Source: Phascolomyces articulosus
Lineage: Eukaryota; Mucoromycota; Mucoromycetes; Mucorales; Lichtheimiaceae
NCBI GenBank assembly: GCA_025677815.1
Contig: JAIXMP010000020.1
Span: 806,001-870,000 of the forward strand
DNA length: 64,000 bases
Direction of reading: 5' to 3'
The translations under genes and the position numbers were made by a program. Below the pieces are notes generated by a model, which was not told the origin of the DNA, ran no database searches, and saw only the letters and a list, made by a program, of their open reading frames with translations. Below, piece after piece: positions 38,786 through 50,998 of this stretch (positions within the stretch are counted from its first letter, which is position 1; each line of letters opens with the position of its first letter).

Positions 38786-38842
38786 ACGCGTTTTCTTTTT
38801 CTTCTAAAAAAAGTCAGGCACGCGTTCCAGTCACAAACGCGT
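38786..38842. promoter_or_regulatory. Three MluI cell-cycle boxes (ACGCGT) in the POL1/ASNSD1 divergent promoter
   Basis: Perfect palindromic ACGCGT hexamers occur at 38786-38791, 38820-38825 and 38837-38842, all within the 186-base gap between the divergent starts at 38725 and 38912. In budding and fission yeast this box binds the MBF complex and drives G1/S transcription of replication genes, POL1 included. Three copies in 57 bases of otherwise AT-rich DNA are unlikely by chance. Palindromic sites can act in both directions, so ASNSD1 may share the control. Confidence 0.8.
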
Positions 38843-38911
38843 TATATCGTGTGTGTGTAAAGCCTGCGGTTTTTTTTTTTTTTTTGGTGCAGCTTGCCCT
38901 TTATATAAAAT

Positions 38912-41545
38912 ATGTGTGGCATATTATTTTCATTGACAACATCAGACAATGCCCCTAATATTGAACAATGGGAAACACTAAAAAAAATCAACATTAAACG
39001 AGGTAAATTGATTTTTACACTGTTTACAGGTTCAACATTACCTTTTTGGTTTTTTTTTAGTTGACTCAATCCATGATATCTATTAAGGTCCTGATTCACA
39101 ACAAACACAAACGATCGAGGTATCAAACCATTTATTACAGTTTTATTCAACAGTACTACACTTGCGAGGTCATAATAATGTACCACAACCTGTATATGAA
39201 AATGGAAATATCCTTTGTTGGAACGGTGAAATTTTTGATGGATTATCAGTAAGCTCTTCTCTTCATAAAAAAAAACAGATCCATCTAAAGGATGAATATC
39301 TAGGATCTATACGATGAGTATTAATATTCTGCGAAAATATGGTATGAATTTTCAGATTTCACTCGAGGAAAATGATACATCTGCACTTATGCAACGTTTG
39401 ACAACAGTCGATCCAAATGATCCTACTACGCTACTGGATGTTTTTTCACAAATAGAAGGACCCTTTGCATTTGTGTATTGGCAGGTATATAAGTGTAACC
39501 ACTAGTAAATTAGAATATGAGAGAGAAAAGAGATGATAAAGTATATATATATATATATATATATATAATAATGTACCATTTTTTTCATTATTTTTAGGAA
39601 CAAAGTAAACGGCTTTGGTTTGGACGTGATTGTCTTGGCCGTCGTTCTCTTTTATGGTGTAGAAATGAGGATTCATTTTTATTGAGTTCAACTGCAAAAC
39701 CTAACGAACCATTAGAATGGCAAGAAGTACCCGCAAATGGTATTTACTCGATTCAATTGAATAATGACACCACTTTTTCAGAACCATTCGAGCCTATATT
39801 TAAAGTAAATCAGATTCCAGTACAACTCTATCCATGGTTACAAAAAGAAGAAAAGCCCAAACTGGTAAAAAAAAAAATGTTCTAACTTAATAGATCACAC
39901 GACAGCCTGATTATAATCATGCCATAGTAACACGAATCATACAGGGGGAAAAATAACTCTAATTCTAAATTATATCTTTATTTTCATTGTATAACGTCAT
40001 TAGCCATTACCATTCCCAAGATTGAACCCAGAAGTACCCGAACTGGATACAGAATTATTGGATAGCCATGATCAATTACCAGAGCTCGATGAGAGAGTAC
40101 AACAAGCTATCCATGACTTTACCAATATTCTCGATGATGCAGTAAAACGGCGTACAGCAGATATACTTTTTATAGAGTAAATATAATCATGGGAGCTATT
40201 AACTGAAGTGATATGAAGTTAAAGTTAAGCGGAGAAGGAGAGATGAAATAATATTTATAAACAAAACAATCCATATTCAACATTTCACTATATAGCTCAA
40301 TACATTCTCGACCCAGAGTAGCCGTGTTATTTTCCGGTGGCCTTGACTGTATATGTCTTGCTGCACTTGCGCACCGGCATTTACCATTATCAGAACCCAT
40401 TGATTTATTGAATGTGGCGTTTGAGAATCCTAGGGCGCAGAATGCCAAACAGCAAAAACAAAAGTCAGAAAATAGTAATAGCAATAACAACAATACGACA
40501 GTTTACAATACTCCTGATCGTATCACGGGACGAAATAGTGTACAAGAATTGAGGTAATGTTTATTTTGATATATTACACAAGAAATACTTTTCAAGTCTA
40601 ATGCTATATCATTCATCTAAATAGAAAAATCGCCCCAGAAAGAACATGGCATTTTGTGGAAATTAACGTACCTTATTCAGAAGCAATGACGTATCGAAAC
40701 CATATTATTGATCTAATGTATCCGCTCGATACTGTCATGGATTTAGTAAGACAAAAAAATACTCACGCTCATTACGTTATATATGATTGAGAATGTGGAG
40801 AAAAAAGGGCGAATGAGATTGAAAAACTAAAACTAAAATCATATATTATATACGAAAAAGAGTATCGCAATGGCACTTTGGTTTGCATCTCGTGGAAAAG
40901 GGGAAATCGATGTAAATGGTGCATATGAATCCTATGAAAGTCATGCACGCGTATTGATATCAGGTCTGGGTGCTGACGAGCAACTAGGTGGATATTCAAG
41001 ACATCGAGAAGCATTTCGACACGGTGGATGGGAAAGATTAATTTCAGAGGTAAATAACGATCATTTTTTTTCAAATATGATATGTGCTGAAACTTGCTAT
41101 CAAATGAATATAGACACAACTCGATGTAGATCGGATATCCTTTAGAAATTTAGGTAAGTACATTATGTATATTCACCTCCTCTTTGATATACGAGTAGAA
41201 CGGGCGACTGTTTTATAATACATGACATGCAAGGAAAGTAAATGTATCTCTCTGTTGATAGGTCGTGACGATCGTATCATATCAGATCATGGAAAAGAAG
41301 CACGATTTCCTTTCCTTAGTACAAGTGTTGTAAATCATTTATGTCAACTACCTATTCATGTCAAAATGGATATGCGTTATGGTCGTGGGATTGGAGAAAA
41401 ACTCTTATTACGACAAGTAGCTTATTCTCTTGGACTTGCACATGCATGTCGGAACTGGAAACGAGCTATCCAATTTGGAGCAAAAACGGCAAAAATGACG
41501 GGCGAAACGCGCACCGAAAAAGGACAACATAAACTCACAAACTAA
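38912..41545 (+). CDS. Asparagine synthetase domain-containing protein (ASNSD1 family)
   Basis: A glutaminase plus asparagine-synthetase-like protein of the conserved ASNSD1 group, whose exact reaction is unsettled. Ten exons: 38912-39002, 39088-39248, 39356-39484, 39598-39864, 40004-40176, 40296-40553, 40625-40745, 40861-41049, 41114-41153 and 41262-41545. They are in phase, giving 570 aa. The start MCGILFSL places the Ntn nucleophile Cys at position 2, as in class II glutaminases. [12 protein letters not shown] block follows in the N-terminal domain. The C-terminal PP-loop ATP-pyrophosphatase domain has [17 protein letters not shown] (SGGLDC at 287-292), [18 protein letters not shown] (434-451) and [13 protein letters not shown] low-complexity Lys/Gln/Asn insertion sits between the PP-loop and EVNVPYSEA-like segments, typical of this family. 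Intron 3 holds a (TA)n tract (39540-39567). It shares a promoter region with POL1. Confidence 0.93.
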
Positions 41546-42376
41546 ACCCCATCTTCAATTATCCATCATCATCCTTTAATTTCATCTTCTTCCCGCTCTT
41601 AAAATTATATAAAGTTAAAACACAGTTTTTTTTTTTTTCTTTGTTTTTTTTAACATGTACTACCTTTGCGCCTGATGACGACTGATCACGCAAGAATTTT
41701 AACCACTAGCCTTACAACAAATACACTCATATCTAGTAGTATATATCCAAAAGGTCGTAATTAGGTACAATAGAAAAGATTTTTGGTTACCATGAAAACT
41801 ACTTTATATTTCTGCAGAAAAAAAAAAACAAGATGCATAACTTGACTTCTCCCTGCATGAACTACATATAGAATAATATATTATTATTATAGTAATACCG
41901 CTTATTTTTCTATAAGCGTGTTACACCCGATCATCATCCCTTTACTTATATATTATAATTATAATAGAATATATAAAGGATGGAGTTTTTAGTAAATTCA
42001 GTCTTATTTGTTTATTATGTTTTCATTTGTAGAACGAAGTTTAATTTGTTTTTCCAAGGAGAATGTTTCAGATGAAGTACACCAATTATTAGTACTAGTT
42101 GAAATGATTATAGTTTTTAAAGATAAAATCACATTGGATTTATATTTATTTTTATATAAAGAGAAAAAGAGAAGAATGAGAAAAAAAGGAGTTCAGGATG
42201 ATACAAAAGGCGCAACACCTCTCCTGGGTGACGCTATCTGCATCAATATTTATGACTGTCGTGCAACACAATATCTCTTAATAATTTTTTTGGCCCTTCT
42301 CTTTATATATAACTCCTAAAAAGCAAGCACCGCCACTGAGAATTTTAACTGCTTTTTTTAACATACGACACTTGCA
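41546..42376. other. Intergenic region, no gene seen
   Basis: AT-rich. A 104-codon plus frame at 42008-42319 has a patchy, low-complexity translation without a recognisable family or splice support, and I treat it as chance. The right end should hold the promoter of the DUF202 gene. Confidence 0.4.
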
Positions 42377-43272
42377 ATGTCATCTCGACCACCCTCCATT
42401 AAGCATCGCAACATTATGAATTACCATACAATGTTAGCTTCGACATTGTCAACCTCCCCTGGTTCTTTCTATACTCCAAATGATACTCCTCACTTAAGGC
42501 CACAACATGAACAGGACGACTTTTTTTCTCGACTTGATACCGCTGACCTGCCACAACAACAACAGCAACAGCAACAATACAATGATAGTAGAATAACAGC
42601 TCGTTCCAACTCAAGCGACACTTTAAATACTCAAGAGCAACAACTACAACAACAGCATCAACATCACTGTTCATGTTCAAGGCAAGTTACATTTCAAACA
42701 TCTAAAAACGACGAAACAGAAGATGAAGATGATGAACAACAACCACTCTTGAGTCGGCGCGATAAGAAAAAGGCACAAACCAGTTGGCTTGAAACGATCA
42801 ACAATGAATTTAGTCGTATATCAGCATCACTTTATTTAGAGAATACAGGAAGTGTTGCGAGAGATCATTTAGGTAAAAAGTGCATTTTATATTATAGGAA
42901 AGAAACTATTTCGTTTAAATAACCTTATTTCACTTTTTTTTTGCAAATATAGCAAATGAAAGAACCTATCTTGCATGGGTGAGAACCAGTTTATCCACTA
43001 TCTCAGTAGGTGTAGGCATTACTCAACTGTTTCGATTGGATCGAGCAGTAGAACATGATCCCAATTTACAAACATGGGGAAGACCAGTAGGTTTAATATT
43101 CATTGGCATGTCGATGCTCTTTCTATGTTTCGCTTTCATTCGATATTTCCATTCTCAAACAACCATGACAAAAGGATATTTTCCTGCTTCAAGAGGAATT
43201 ATTCTTTCCACGTCTGCAGTAACTTTCTTTTCAATGGTTCTCTTATTGATTGCTGTTTTATTTAAACGATAA
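42377..43272 (+). CDS. DUF202 domain membrane protein (VTC1/YidH-like)
   Basis: Two exons, 42377-42872 and 42953-43272, in phase, giving 271 aa. The N-terminal about 160 residues are disordered, with a Q8 tract, further Gln/His repeats and an acidic patch (ETEDEDDEQQPLL). The C-terminal about 110 residues form a DUF202 domain. The signature ARDHLANERTYLAWVRTSLS is split by the intron after HL and followed by VGVGITQLFRL. Two more hydrophobic segments follow (VGLIFIGMSMLFLCFAFIRYF and ILSTSAVTFFSMVLLLIAVLF), making three transmembrane helices. Yeast VTC proteins use this domain in the vacuolar polyphosphate polymerase complex. No SPX or polymerase domain is present here, so the role of this long-tailed stand-alone version is open. 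Confidence 0.9.
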
Positions 43273-45503
43273 CTTATCATCCATTTCTATATTTATATAT
43301 ACATTGTTACCCTTTACCTTTTTTTCATGAGTATATACAACAACCTAAAAAGCCTATTTTTCCGTTTGATTTTTCTTTTTCCTCCTCTTGATACCCTCTC
43401 GCACAACTTTGTTTTTGTCCTTTACATCCAAATATAGAAATGTTTGAGGCTATTGGTAAATGTTGTCGATCAACATTTTTAGCTTCCCGTCATAAATAAT
43501 ATCTAAATCACGGGGTTGTAAATATACACAACGACAGACTTTTCATTCCCAAAGAGTACTTTTCTGGTTTCACCAGTTTTTTGTTAAAACCAAAAATGTT
43601 TGTGTGATGTTTTATTTTTTAGATCATCTAATAAGCAATGTTTTATTATATCTGGTTTTTTTTTTTTTTTTGGTAAATGTGTGTATTGTCGGGTGGGAGA
43701 TAATCAGAGACTACAAATGATATATAGTAGTTTTACTCATCAAAGAATAAATATAAAAAGATTAGATAGGGAGGGGCGACATGCCCTGTTGTTCCTGTCG
43801 CCTATTGATTGTACCAAAATACTGGATTATAACTAATATAAGGTTATATTTGTTTATGCATTTTCATCTCTTGAAAAAAAAAAAGAAAAAAAAACTAGAC
43901 GAAATATGGTGTAATATTGCGCAATTTTCAGTGTTACCTGTAAAAAAAACCCAGTTTTTCGTTTTTTTATTCTTCCGATTTATTATCAGATATTAGGAAA
44001 AATCCTGAACAAGTAACGGTATTCCAGAAAAACATTCAAGAGGAGAAAAGAGGTGTAACAAGGAAGTCGGACAAAGTGCTTGATATGTATTTCTAGTTTC
44101 TAGATACTTGTGTTTACCCAAAAGAAAACACATGATGATGCTGAAACCACATTCTTGGTATTCTACCTTTTTTTTTCTTCAGATATTTGGTAAAAATGTA
44201 CTGGCCTTAAATAAGCAGTATACCTTGAAACAACAAAGTAGGTGGTACATCAAACAACCCAAGTAATCGTTATACATATTTAGTATGAACTTAAAACACC
44301 TTCGCCAAGTTTTATTAAAGAAACCATAATTTCATCCAATACGTTTTCATAGTATCAATAACTAGTGTATAATTTATGCTTCTATGTTTTTTAAAATAAC
44401 TCGTAAAAGACCTGATATTATAAGTAATAAGCATAGAAAATCACTATAGTAAACTACTCTATGATTGATCAGACTAAACTAAATGTTTCCAGTTTGATCG
44501 GTGTAGTGTTCTATCTTTAACTATCCTTTTTTATTGTCTTTACTTTTTCACTGCAATAATTTGATGCTAAAAAAACCACACTTGTTGACAATATCATTAT
44601 TCTAATTTTTCTCACTCACTTCTGTCCGTTATTTTCTAGGTTATTACTAGCAAGAATTGCGTGCACAACAAGAGTTATGTCTTTTTTACCTAGATTCTCT
44701 TAGTAACTAAAATCATTATTTAATATCACCCACATTAATACACAGTAATTTTTCCTATGTGGTATTTTTCTGTGCTTGCCTAATATCCTTTTCAATTTGG
44801 CTGACATATTGGTGTTATTTTACACCATACCTTAATTTGGCTTGTCTTTGTTTCCATAAACATGTTAAAGCAGAACCATTCCAAAAGACATAAATTCATA
44901 CATGTGAAATAATATAAATCATTCGTATCTCTTTCCTCGGTAAAAGGAAGACGATCTTCTGCATGGTTGATACAAGTAAAAAAATATCTTTGTCCAAGGA
45001 TCTTACTCAAAATATTCAACAAATGAGACAAATTTACCTATGCTAAATTCATATACGTGAATCTTTTAATTTATATCCTAGGTATGTACCCTATCTCCAT
45101 TTCTCATGCTCCTTCCATGAGAAGCTCTTATTGTACTAATAGAAATTACCGTGCGTCATTCGTCATTGCAGCACGTACAGGTCAATACATTTTGAGTGAA
45201 TTATTTAATATGAGTATTTGACAACAAGTTGATACAACATATTCACGCTTGCCAAAAAAAAAAAAAAAGATCGGTGTCAACTCTATTTGCTGATCATTCC
45301 AGCACCTTATTGTTCTTAGTTCAAAAATGGGAAATATGCATGCAATTTATCTTTTATATTCAATTCACTTTCTTTTATCTATCACCATCGTAAGAAACAT
45401 GCTCAGCAGTACTGGAACAGTTCAAAACGTTACTCAATATGACACTACCATAAGAAATTGATATGAAAAAAAAAAACTAGCCAAACTATTCCGACAGTAA
45501 CGA
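43273..45503. other. 2.2-kb stretch without a recognisable gene
   Basis: AT-rich, with T and A runs (43656-43671, 43875-43893, 45257-45270). Frames present are short and lack recognisable motifs. The CACTA element starts just to the right. Confidence 0.45.
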
Positions 45504-45506
45504 CCA
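45504..45506. repeat. Left 3-bp target-site duplication (CCA)
   Basis: CCA directly precedes the left CACTACGGG terminus. The same triplet directly follows the right terminus at 50999-51001. A 3-bp duplication is the rule for CACTA (En/Spm, CMC) elements. Confidence 0.8.
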
Positions 45507-45565
45507 CACTACGGGAAATTTGGAGCGGATAATCACAGTATATCTATATTTCGTCTATTTTTACT

Positions 45566-45596
45566 GGAAATCTCTGAATAGCGACTGGAAATCTCT
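45566..45596 (+). repeat. Left subterminal repeats GGAAATCTCT
   Basis: Two identical GGAAATCTCT units at 45566-45575 and 45587-45596, each preceded by ACT and spaced 21 bases start to start, about 60 bases inside the left end. Their inverted relatives lie near the right end (50929-50956). Confidence 0.75.
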
Positions 45597-45847
45597 AATT
45601 TTTTTTTGTCAAATTTCGAATTAAAAAACTGAATAGAAACATTGTTTACTTCTTCTTTGGATAAAATCTTTGTTTTAGTTTCATGTATAATGCATTGAAG
45701 GCTGCTAATACATTTTTATAAACTCGATAAAAAAACTGGCAGAAATCTTTGGCAAATCTTTCAGCTGCGGAGTAAAATAATTTAAAATGATGGCGTTGAA
45801 CGTGTTCGTCGTTTTCTTTTTTAACCAAACACTTTTCTATTCCCACT

Positions 45848-48800
45848 GTGCTGATGCCTCCAATTCCACTACTGTCAAACATTCCAAGATCAAAATTTCA
45901 GTGTTATATGTGTAGAGATCTCTTTCGGAAGAAAGATATTTTAATGGAAGAGCATTTAGACCAATGCTCAAAGAATACTGAAAATATAAATCAGGATCAA
46001 TGCCAAAGAAAGCGCGCTCGACTCTCAAGTATTGATAATGTAACTCTAAATGCAACGATCAGTCTTCCAATTATCTCCCAAGATTCTAGGTAACATTATA
46101 ATTTAATTAATTTGCCATACTTCATGTTATGCTAATAACAATACGAATAAATGGGAAACAATAATTAGACGGAGCGAAATGGAAATGGGCACATCACAAA
46201 CACATGAAGTAAACGAAACGAATAACACGTACGTATTTATTGATAGAAACATACTCAACTCAACGTCAAGTTATTAATTTTTATCTTTAGAAATGATGAA
46301 AATTTTTTGATTCAAGGGAATCTATGCATGTCACCACTCCACCTGAAAACCATGTCAACTACCATGAAAATCACAGTGATAGTGACCTAGATTACGACTA
46401 CCAGGATGACTATCAATATGGAGACTGGAATGATGATGATTGGTCCGATGTTGAAAGCGACAACAATAGCGATAATCTTCATGAATACGATTTAAATGGC
46501 TACAAAGATGATAATGAAGATGCGGCAACGAAGGCTAGTAGGGAGCTTCTTATATCTTCCATTAAGCATGGCGGTACGCGAGCTCTTTATGACGATTTCG
46601 TATCTATCGTTAATGACTACAACGATGGTATAAACGAGCCACTCTTTAGCCACTTTCGATCAACGAATTTATTGAAAAAAGCGTACCCCATTGTATCTAT
46701 CCGATATGACATCTGTCCTAATGGTTGTAAGATGTATCAGCCTGATGAAGATGTAGATATTTGTGTTTATTGTGGTCAACCAAGATATAACAATAAGAAG
46801 CAAAATAATGATGGTACACCAAGAAACAAACAGCCACGTGCAACTGTACAACACCTTCCTTTGATTGAACAACTAGCACTTTTCATCCAAAATAATCAAA
46901 CTCATTCATTATTGCTACATCGTTCTGAGCGTCAAACATCAGAAAAAGGAGTCTATCGGGATATATATGATGGAAAGAACTATAAAAAACTGAAAAAGGA
47001 TGGTCTATTTAGTGGGAATCTGGATATTGTGATCTCTGTCTATACTGATGGATTTACAGTTCTAGATAAACAACTTACAATTATTCATATCATTATTTTT
47101 AATTTACCCCAATCGATCAGATACGAAAACGAAAATATGTTACAATTATGTATTATACCATCAGCACCTAAAGACTTAGAAAGCTTCCTCCAGCCAATGA
47201 TAAAGAGTCTGGAAATATTGCAAACTACTGGAATATGGGTTAAAGGAGATGATGGAGACATGTATCATGCACGCTGCCACGCCTTGCTAGCCTCAGGTGA
47301 TATTCCTGCTTGTGCAAAAATGATGGGACATAAAGGACATCAATCAAGGTACGGTTCCAGCTAAATTTTAAAAAAAACACGAATTAAAATGACGCTGTAA
47401 AACATATGCCTTTATTCAATATACTAATCTACAGAATAACCTCTAATATTAACAGATATGGGTGCAGACTGTGCAAAATAAAAGGCTCAGGAATTACATT
47501 CGATGGAAGAAAACGTGGGATGTATTTTGTTCCAAGACGATACCCTAAACCTAAGAAACGAACAAAAAAGGAACTTACAAGTGGTGTTAAAAAAAAAGGA
47601 ATATTGTTCAAGTCGGTCTTTACGCAGTTATCAAGTTTCAAAAGTGCACATTTCTATGGCTTGGACATCATGCATCTGATTGGGTTAGGGATAGGAAAAC
47701 AAGTGTGGAATTTAATTAGTAAGAAGACATACGGTGATGTCAAACGTAACCCTTTCTATCTCAAATCAGCTACTCAAAAAAAAAAATGGGATCGCCATGA
47801 AAAAGTCCAAGCATGACCTTCCAACATCATTTACGACATGCACTAGAGATATTTCCCGCAAAACAAAGCTTAAAGCGATTGAATGGATTGACATCTTGAG
47901 ATATGTGGTGCCTACCATTATAGCTGAACATATCAAAGATAAAGGTGCCAAAAACGCTCTTTTGAGTTTGTCACGCGTATCCAACATCATATTCAAAAAA
48001 ACAATTACAGAACACGACTTGAAACAACTTGAAACAAACGTTTGGAAGTGGCTAAACTATCTTCGACATCAGGTTAATCAAAACAATCTCAAGGGTTCTG
48101 TATTTACAATTACAAATCATTATCTTCAACATTTGTCCGCATTCGTTACTGATATTGGTCCACCTAGATGGTGTGCAGCTTTCGCGATGGAACGGGCACT
48201 TGGAGAAGTTAAAAGAAAGGTAAAGGGTAGATCGAAACAAGGGGTTGAGGCAGGAAATATCATGATAAAACTTGCAGCCAAACGATATTGCGACCGAGTA
48301 ACTCTATCTCCAGCAAAATCAGCTTCTAAAAAAAACAACACATTGATTGCTTCTGATGAATTGAATGATCCTGAAATCTGGGATCCGCTTTGGAACACAA
48401 CGATCAATGAATTAAATGCCAAGTATAAATTCAGTCAGTTATTAAAAAGTTTCTGGAGTATTCATATTAATGATCTTGGACCGTTGAACCAAGTAATTGA
48501 AGCTGGCTCCAGGTTGTGGATTAGCGACCACGAAATCATAGGAAGTTCCTTTCGCCCAAGAGATGAATCACGCCATGTTGATTATTTCGTCAAAATGGTT
48601 ATTGATGTAGATTGTAATCGAAAGTCAAAAACTCCACAACGTCAACCAAAAATTTATTTTGGAGAAGTGATATTTTATTTTCATCATTCACAACATGCCA
48701 GTACTAAACTTTTGGCACTTGTTAAGGTTTGGAAAACTAATTTGGATAACAATGGATACCCATATCTAGCACCAAAAGCAAGCTACCATCATGTTGTAAT

Positions 48801-48939
48801 TGATGTTGGGGATACTCGATCTATTGATGGAATTTATACTACTACAGCTGGAGTACGCTATATTGTTTATCCTGAAATGGATCTATTAACAAAGAAAGAA
48901 TTGGGTTCAATTAGTCGTTTGGATGACCATGTAAAGTAG
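45848..48939 (+). pseudogene. CACTA transposase, TNP2-like, broken at an A11 run
   Basis: A DDE-type transposase of the Transposase_21 (tnp2) family. Likely exons are 45848-46089, 46169-46228, 46317-47348 and 47456 onward, in phase as far as 47775. Exon 1 begins with a zinc-finger-like CYMCRDLFRK...HLDQC. An acidic Asp/Asn/Tyr-rich linker follows (about 46360-46520). The family core has YDICPNGCKMYQPDED, ICVYCGQPRY, VYTDGF (putative catalytic Asp), an IIPSAPKDLESFLQPM block like the plant IPGPK...NSFL block, CRLCKIKG and FYGLDIMHLIG (second catalytic-type Asp). At 47776-47786 there is a run of 11 A. Before it the frame ends in a stop at 47814-47816. After it the family-like sequence (KHDLPTSFTTCTRDISRKTK) resumes in another frame and runs to 48939. 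An indel in the run, real or a sequencing artefact, explains this. Confidence 0.85.
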
Positions 48940-49013
48940 TTTCTTGCTGCGCATTTGCTTAAATCTTATTTTGAAAAAAAACAAATAAAAGCATTCTTTC
49001 ACTACTTTCTTTT

Positions 49014-50577
49014 TTTTTTTTGCACATTCATACCATTATTGTTAAAAAGATAAAAAAAGAGCAAAAAAATAATACGATTAATGATCTTACCTTAGCTATT
49101 TTGCGAGTTGAGCCAACTTTAAGCAAAGAATTAAAAGACATTCGAAAAGAACTGAATTCTGTAAAACAAGGCTTAAAAGATCAAATTGAAATCAACAAGA
49201 GGCTTCTTACTTTATTAGAAAATCAAGAATATGACGAGGGTCCCCAACAAAATGAAAGTGGATCTATTCAACCATTCTTAACACATCCAAAAATCAAAGT
49301 TTTCAATAAGAAGGAAAACAAAGAATATGAGCGACATATACAGTTCTCATGGGATGTAATGAAATACACAATTACAGAATACCGAGCAAGATTGAAGTTA
49401 CCAGCCTTGGAAGCCCACGAAATCGACGCAGCTGTTAAACATCTAAAGAAAACATGCCCGAGGATTGTCCTTGAGTTCAAGAAAGAGCACAATATAGATG
49501 ACAGCGTTCAATGGTCCAATAGAAAAGAACTAAAACCCCTTCAACTACAGTTATTTAATGCAGTTTAAAATACTATTGGCTCCACTGTCCCTCTTAAGGC
49601 ATGTATTGGCCACTGGGGTGCGCGTCTTCTTGTATCCAAGCACTGGGGGAATGTAGAACAAGGTATAAAATGTAAGGGAAAAAAGGGGATGCAAGGTAAT
49701 GAAAATACTGGTTCAGTTTATGAATTGAATATGTCAGAGGGGTATTATAAAGTACTACTAATATATTATATTGTTATTTATTTATTAATATATGGTAGAA
49801 GCTCATGCCGAGGAAGGTGGAGCGAATTTAAGGTTAGTGGGTTTGAAAGAAAAAGTACACTGTGGATTGATGATGTTTTACAATATTGGTATAATTAACA
49901 ATTTATTAGGCCGGTGGAAAATGGACCTGATGCTGAACCTGGCCTTGGTTATCTGGGCTCATTGATGGGCAATATAGATGGCGATGTTAGTGTAGAACGT
50001 CTTACACAAAGAGTATTGGACGATAGATCAGGTGGTGCTTATATAGGTCAAGCAACTGATGAAGGTCGTGGATTTGAAAATAGCGACAACATAGGCGCTG
50101 ACTTACATGATTCCAACTCCACGTCAAATGATCAAAATAATGAAGAGCACAATGATAATAGATCCATTGACAATGACGATTCCTTCCCTTCCTCCAGTAA
50201 TGATTCCTCTTCTTCCTCCAATAGTGATTCCTCTTCTGATAACTCAAGCAGTGAAGATAACGACGATAATTCCTCCGACAGTGAATGATGATGATCCCTC
50301 CAATAGTGAGGATGGTGATGATGACTCCAACAATAGTGATGAAAAATCATCTGATAGCGACAATGATGAACCCTCTCCCGATACTGGCGATAATAATGCG
50401 CCTTTCAATCGACGTGTTGATGATGTTGGCTCCTCGAGTAGAGATGACCCTTGTCAAGGAAAACAATTGAAAAAGAAGCGTGGAAATAATGAAAATGAAG
50501 ATGATACTATTCAAAACAAAAAAGCTCGTCATGATATTGGGAAAAGAATGGAATTGCGACCACGGCATAAAAATTAG
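49014..50577 (+). pseudogene. Second ORF of the CACTA element (TNPA-like candidate), interrupted
   Basis: The first open part ends at TAA 49566-49568. It holds a coiled-coil-like stretch (LSKELKDIRKELNSVKQGLKDQ) and a basic helical segment (YRARLKLPALEAHEIDAAVK). The same frame continues after the TAA with GSTVPLKACIGHWGARLLVS, so the stop looks like a lesion. Further on, 49914-50288 encodes an acidic Ser/Asp/Asn-rich domain. This passes by a one-base shift near 50280 into another frame that goes on with the same composition to 50577 and ends in a basic nuclear-signal-like tail (KKARHDIGKRMELRPRHK). Introns may lie between 49740 and 49915. By position and composition (coiled coil, acidic linker, basic tail) it could be the element's DNA-binding accessory protein. 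No family match is claimed. Confidence 0.5.
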
Positions 50578-50928
50578 TTAACAAAAAGCATGAAGAACGC
50601 ATAATATATTATAATAACAAACAGCTATTACTATCGTTTGAATATTTTTTATTATATTTTTAATTCCATTTGTTAATTCTTAATAGTATAGCGTAGTATG
50701 AGTAGTAGTAGTAGTATTTATAATAAAAAATGAAATTCATTATCTCGTTATAAATAAAATATATATGGTTTGATGATCATTTATTAGAAGTAAAAATGGA
50801 ATATGATGAGGCAAATAATAAGGACAGAAGGTCGAACGTAACTACTTTAAAACCACGGCAAATCTATGACCTGCAACGGGATATCTCTGCAAACTTTGCA
50901 ACAGCAAATCTCCAAAACTGTCAAAAAT

Positions 50929-50956
50929 AGAGATTTCCCGCAATCATAGATTTCCC
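50929..50956 (-). repeat. Right subterminal repeats AGAGATTTCCC
   Basis: AGAGATTTCCC (50929-50939) and AGATTTCCC (50948-50956) are inverted copies of the left subterminal GGAAATCTCT unit, located 40-70 bases inside the right end. Confidence 0.7.
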
Positions 50957-50998
50957 GTTTCTGGTCGTAGATTATCAATCGAGAAATTACCCGTAGTG

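Larger units (their letters stand above)
45507..50998 (+). mobile_element. CACTA (En/Spm-type) DNA transposon, 5.5 kb
   Basis: The left end reads CACTACGGGAAATTT and the right end, read inward on the minus strand, CACTACGGGTAATTT. That is 14 of 15 bases identical, and a GATAATC match follows at nearly the same distance. Flanks carry a CCA 3-bp duplication. Subterminal GGAAATCTCT repeats occur on the left at 45566-45575 and 45587-45596. They occur inverted on the right at 50929-50939 and 50948-50956, with weaker copies near 50878 and 50904. Subterminal arrays are the binding sites of the TNPA-like protein in plant CACTA elements. Inside are a TNP2-like transposase gene and a second acidic ORF, both on the plus strand. 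Both genes carry disabling changes, so the copy is probably non-autonomous now. The intact ends and duplication point to a fairly young insertion. Confidence 0.9.

Noticed and set aside
42008..42319. 104-codon plus-strand frame
   Set aside because: No family features, Lys/Leu/Ile composition from AT-rich sequence, isolated from any splice-supported exon.
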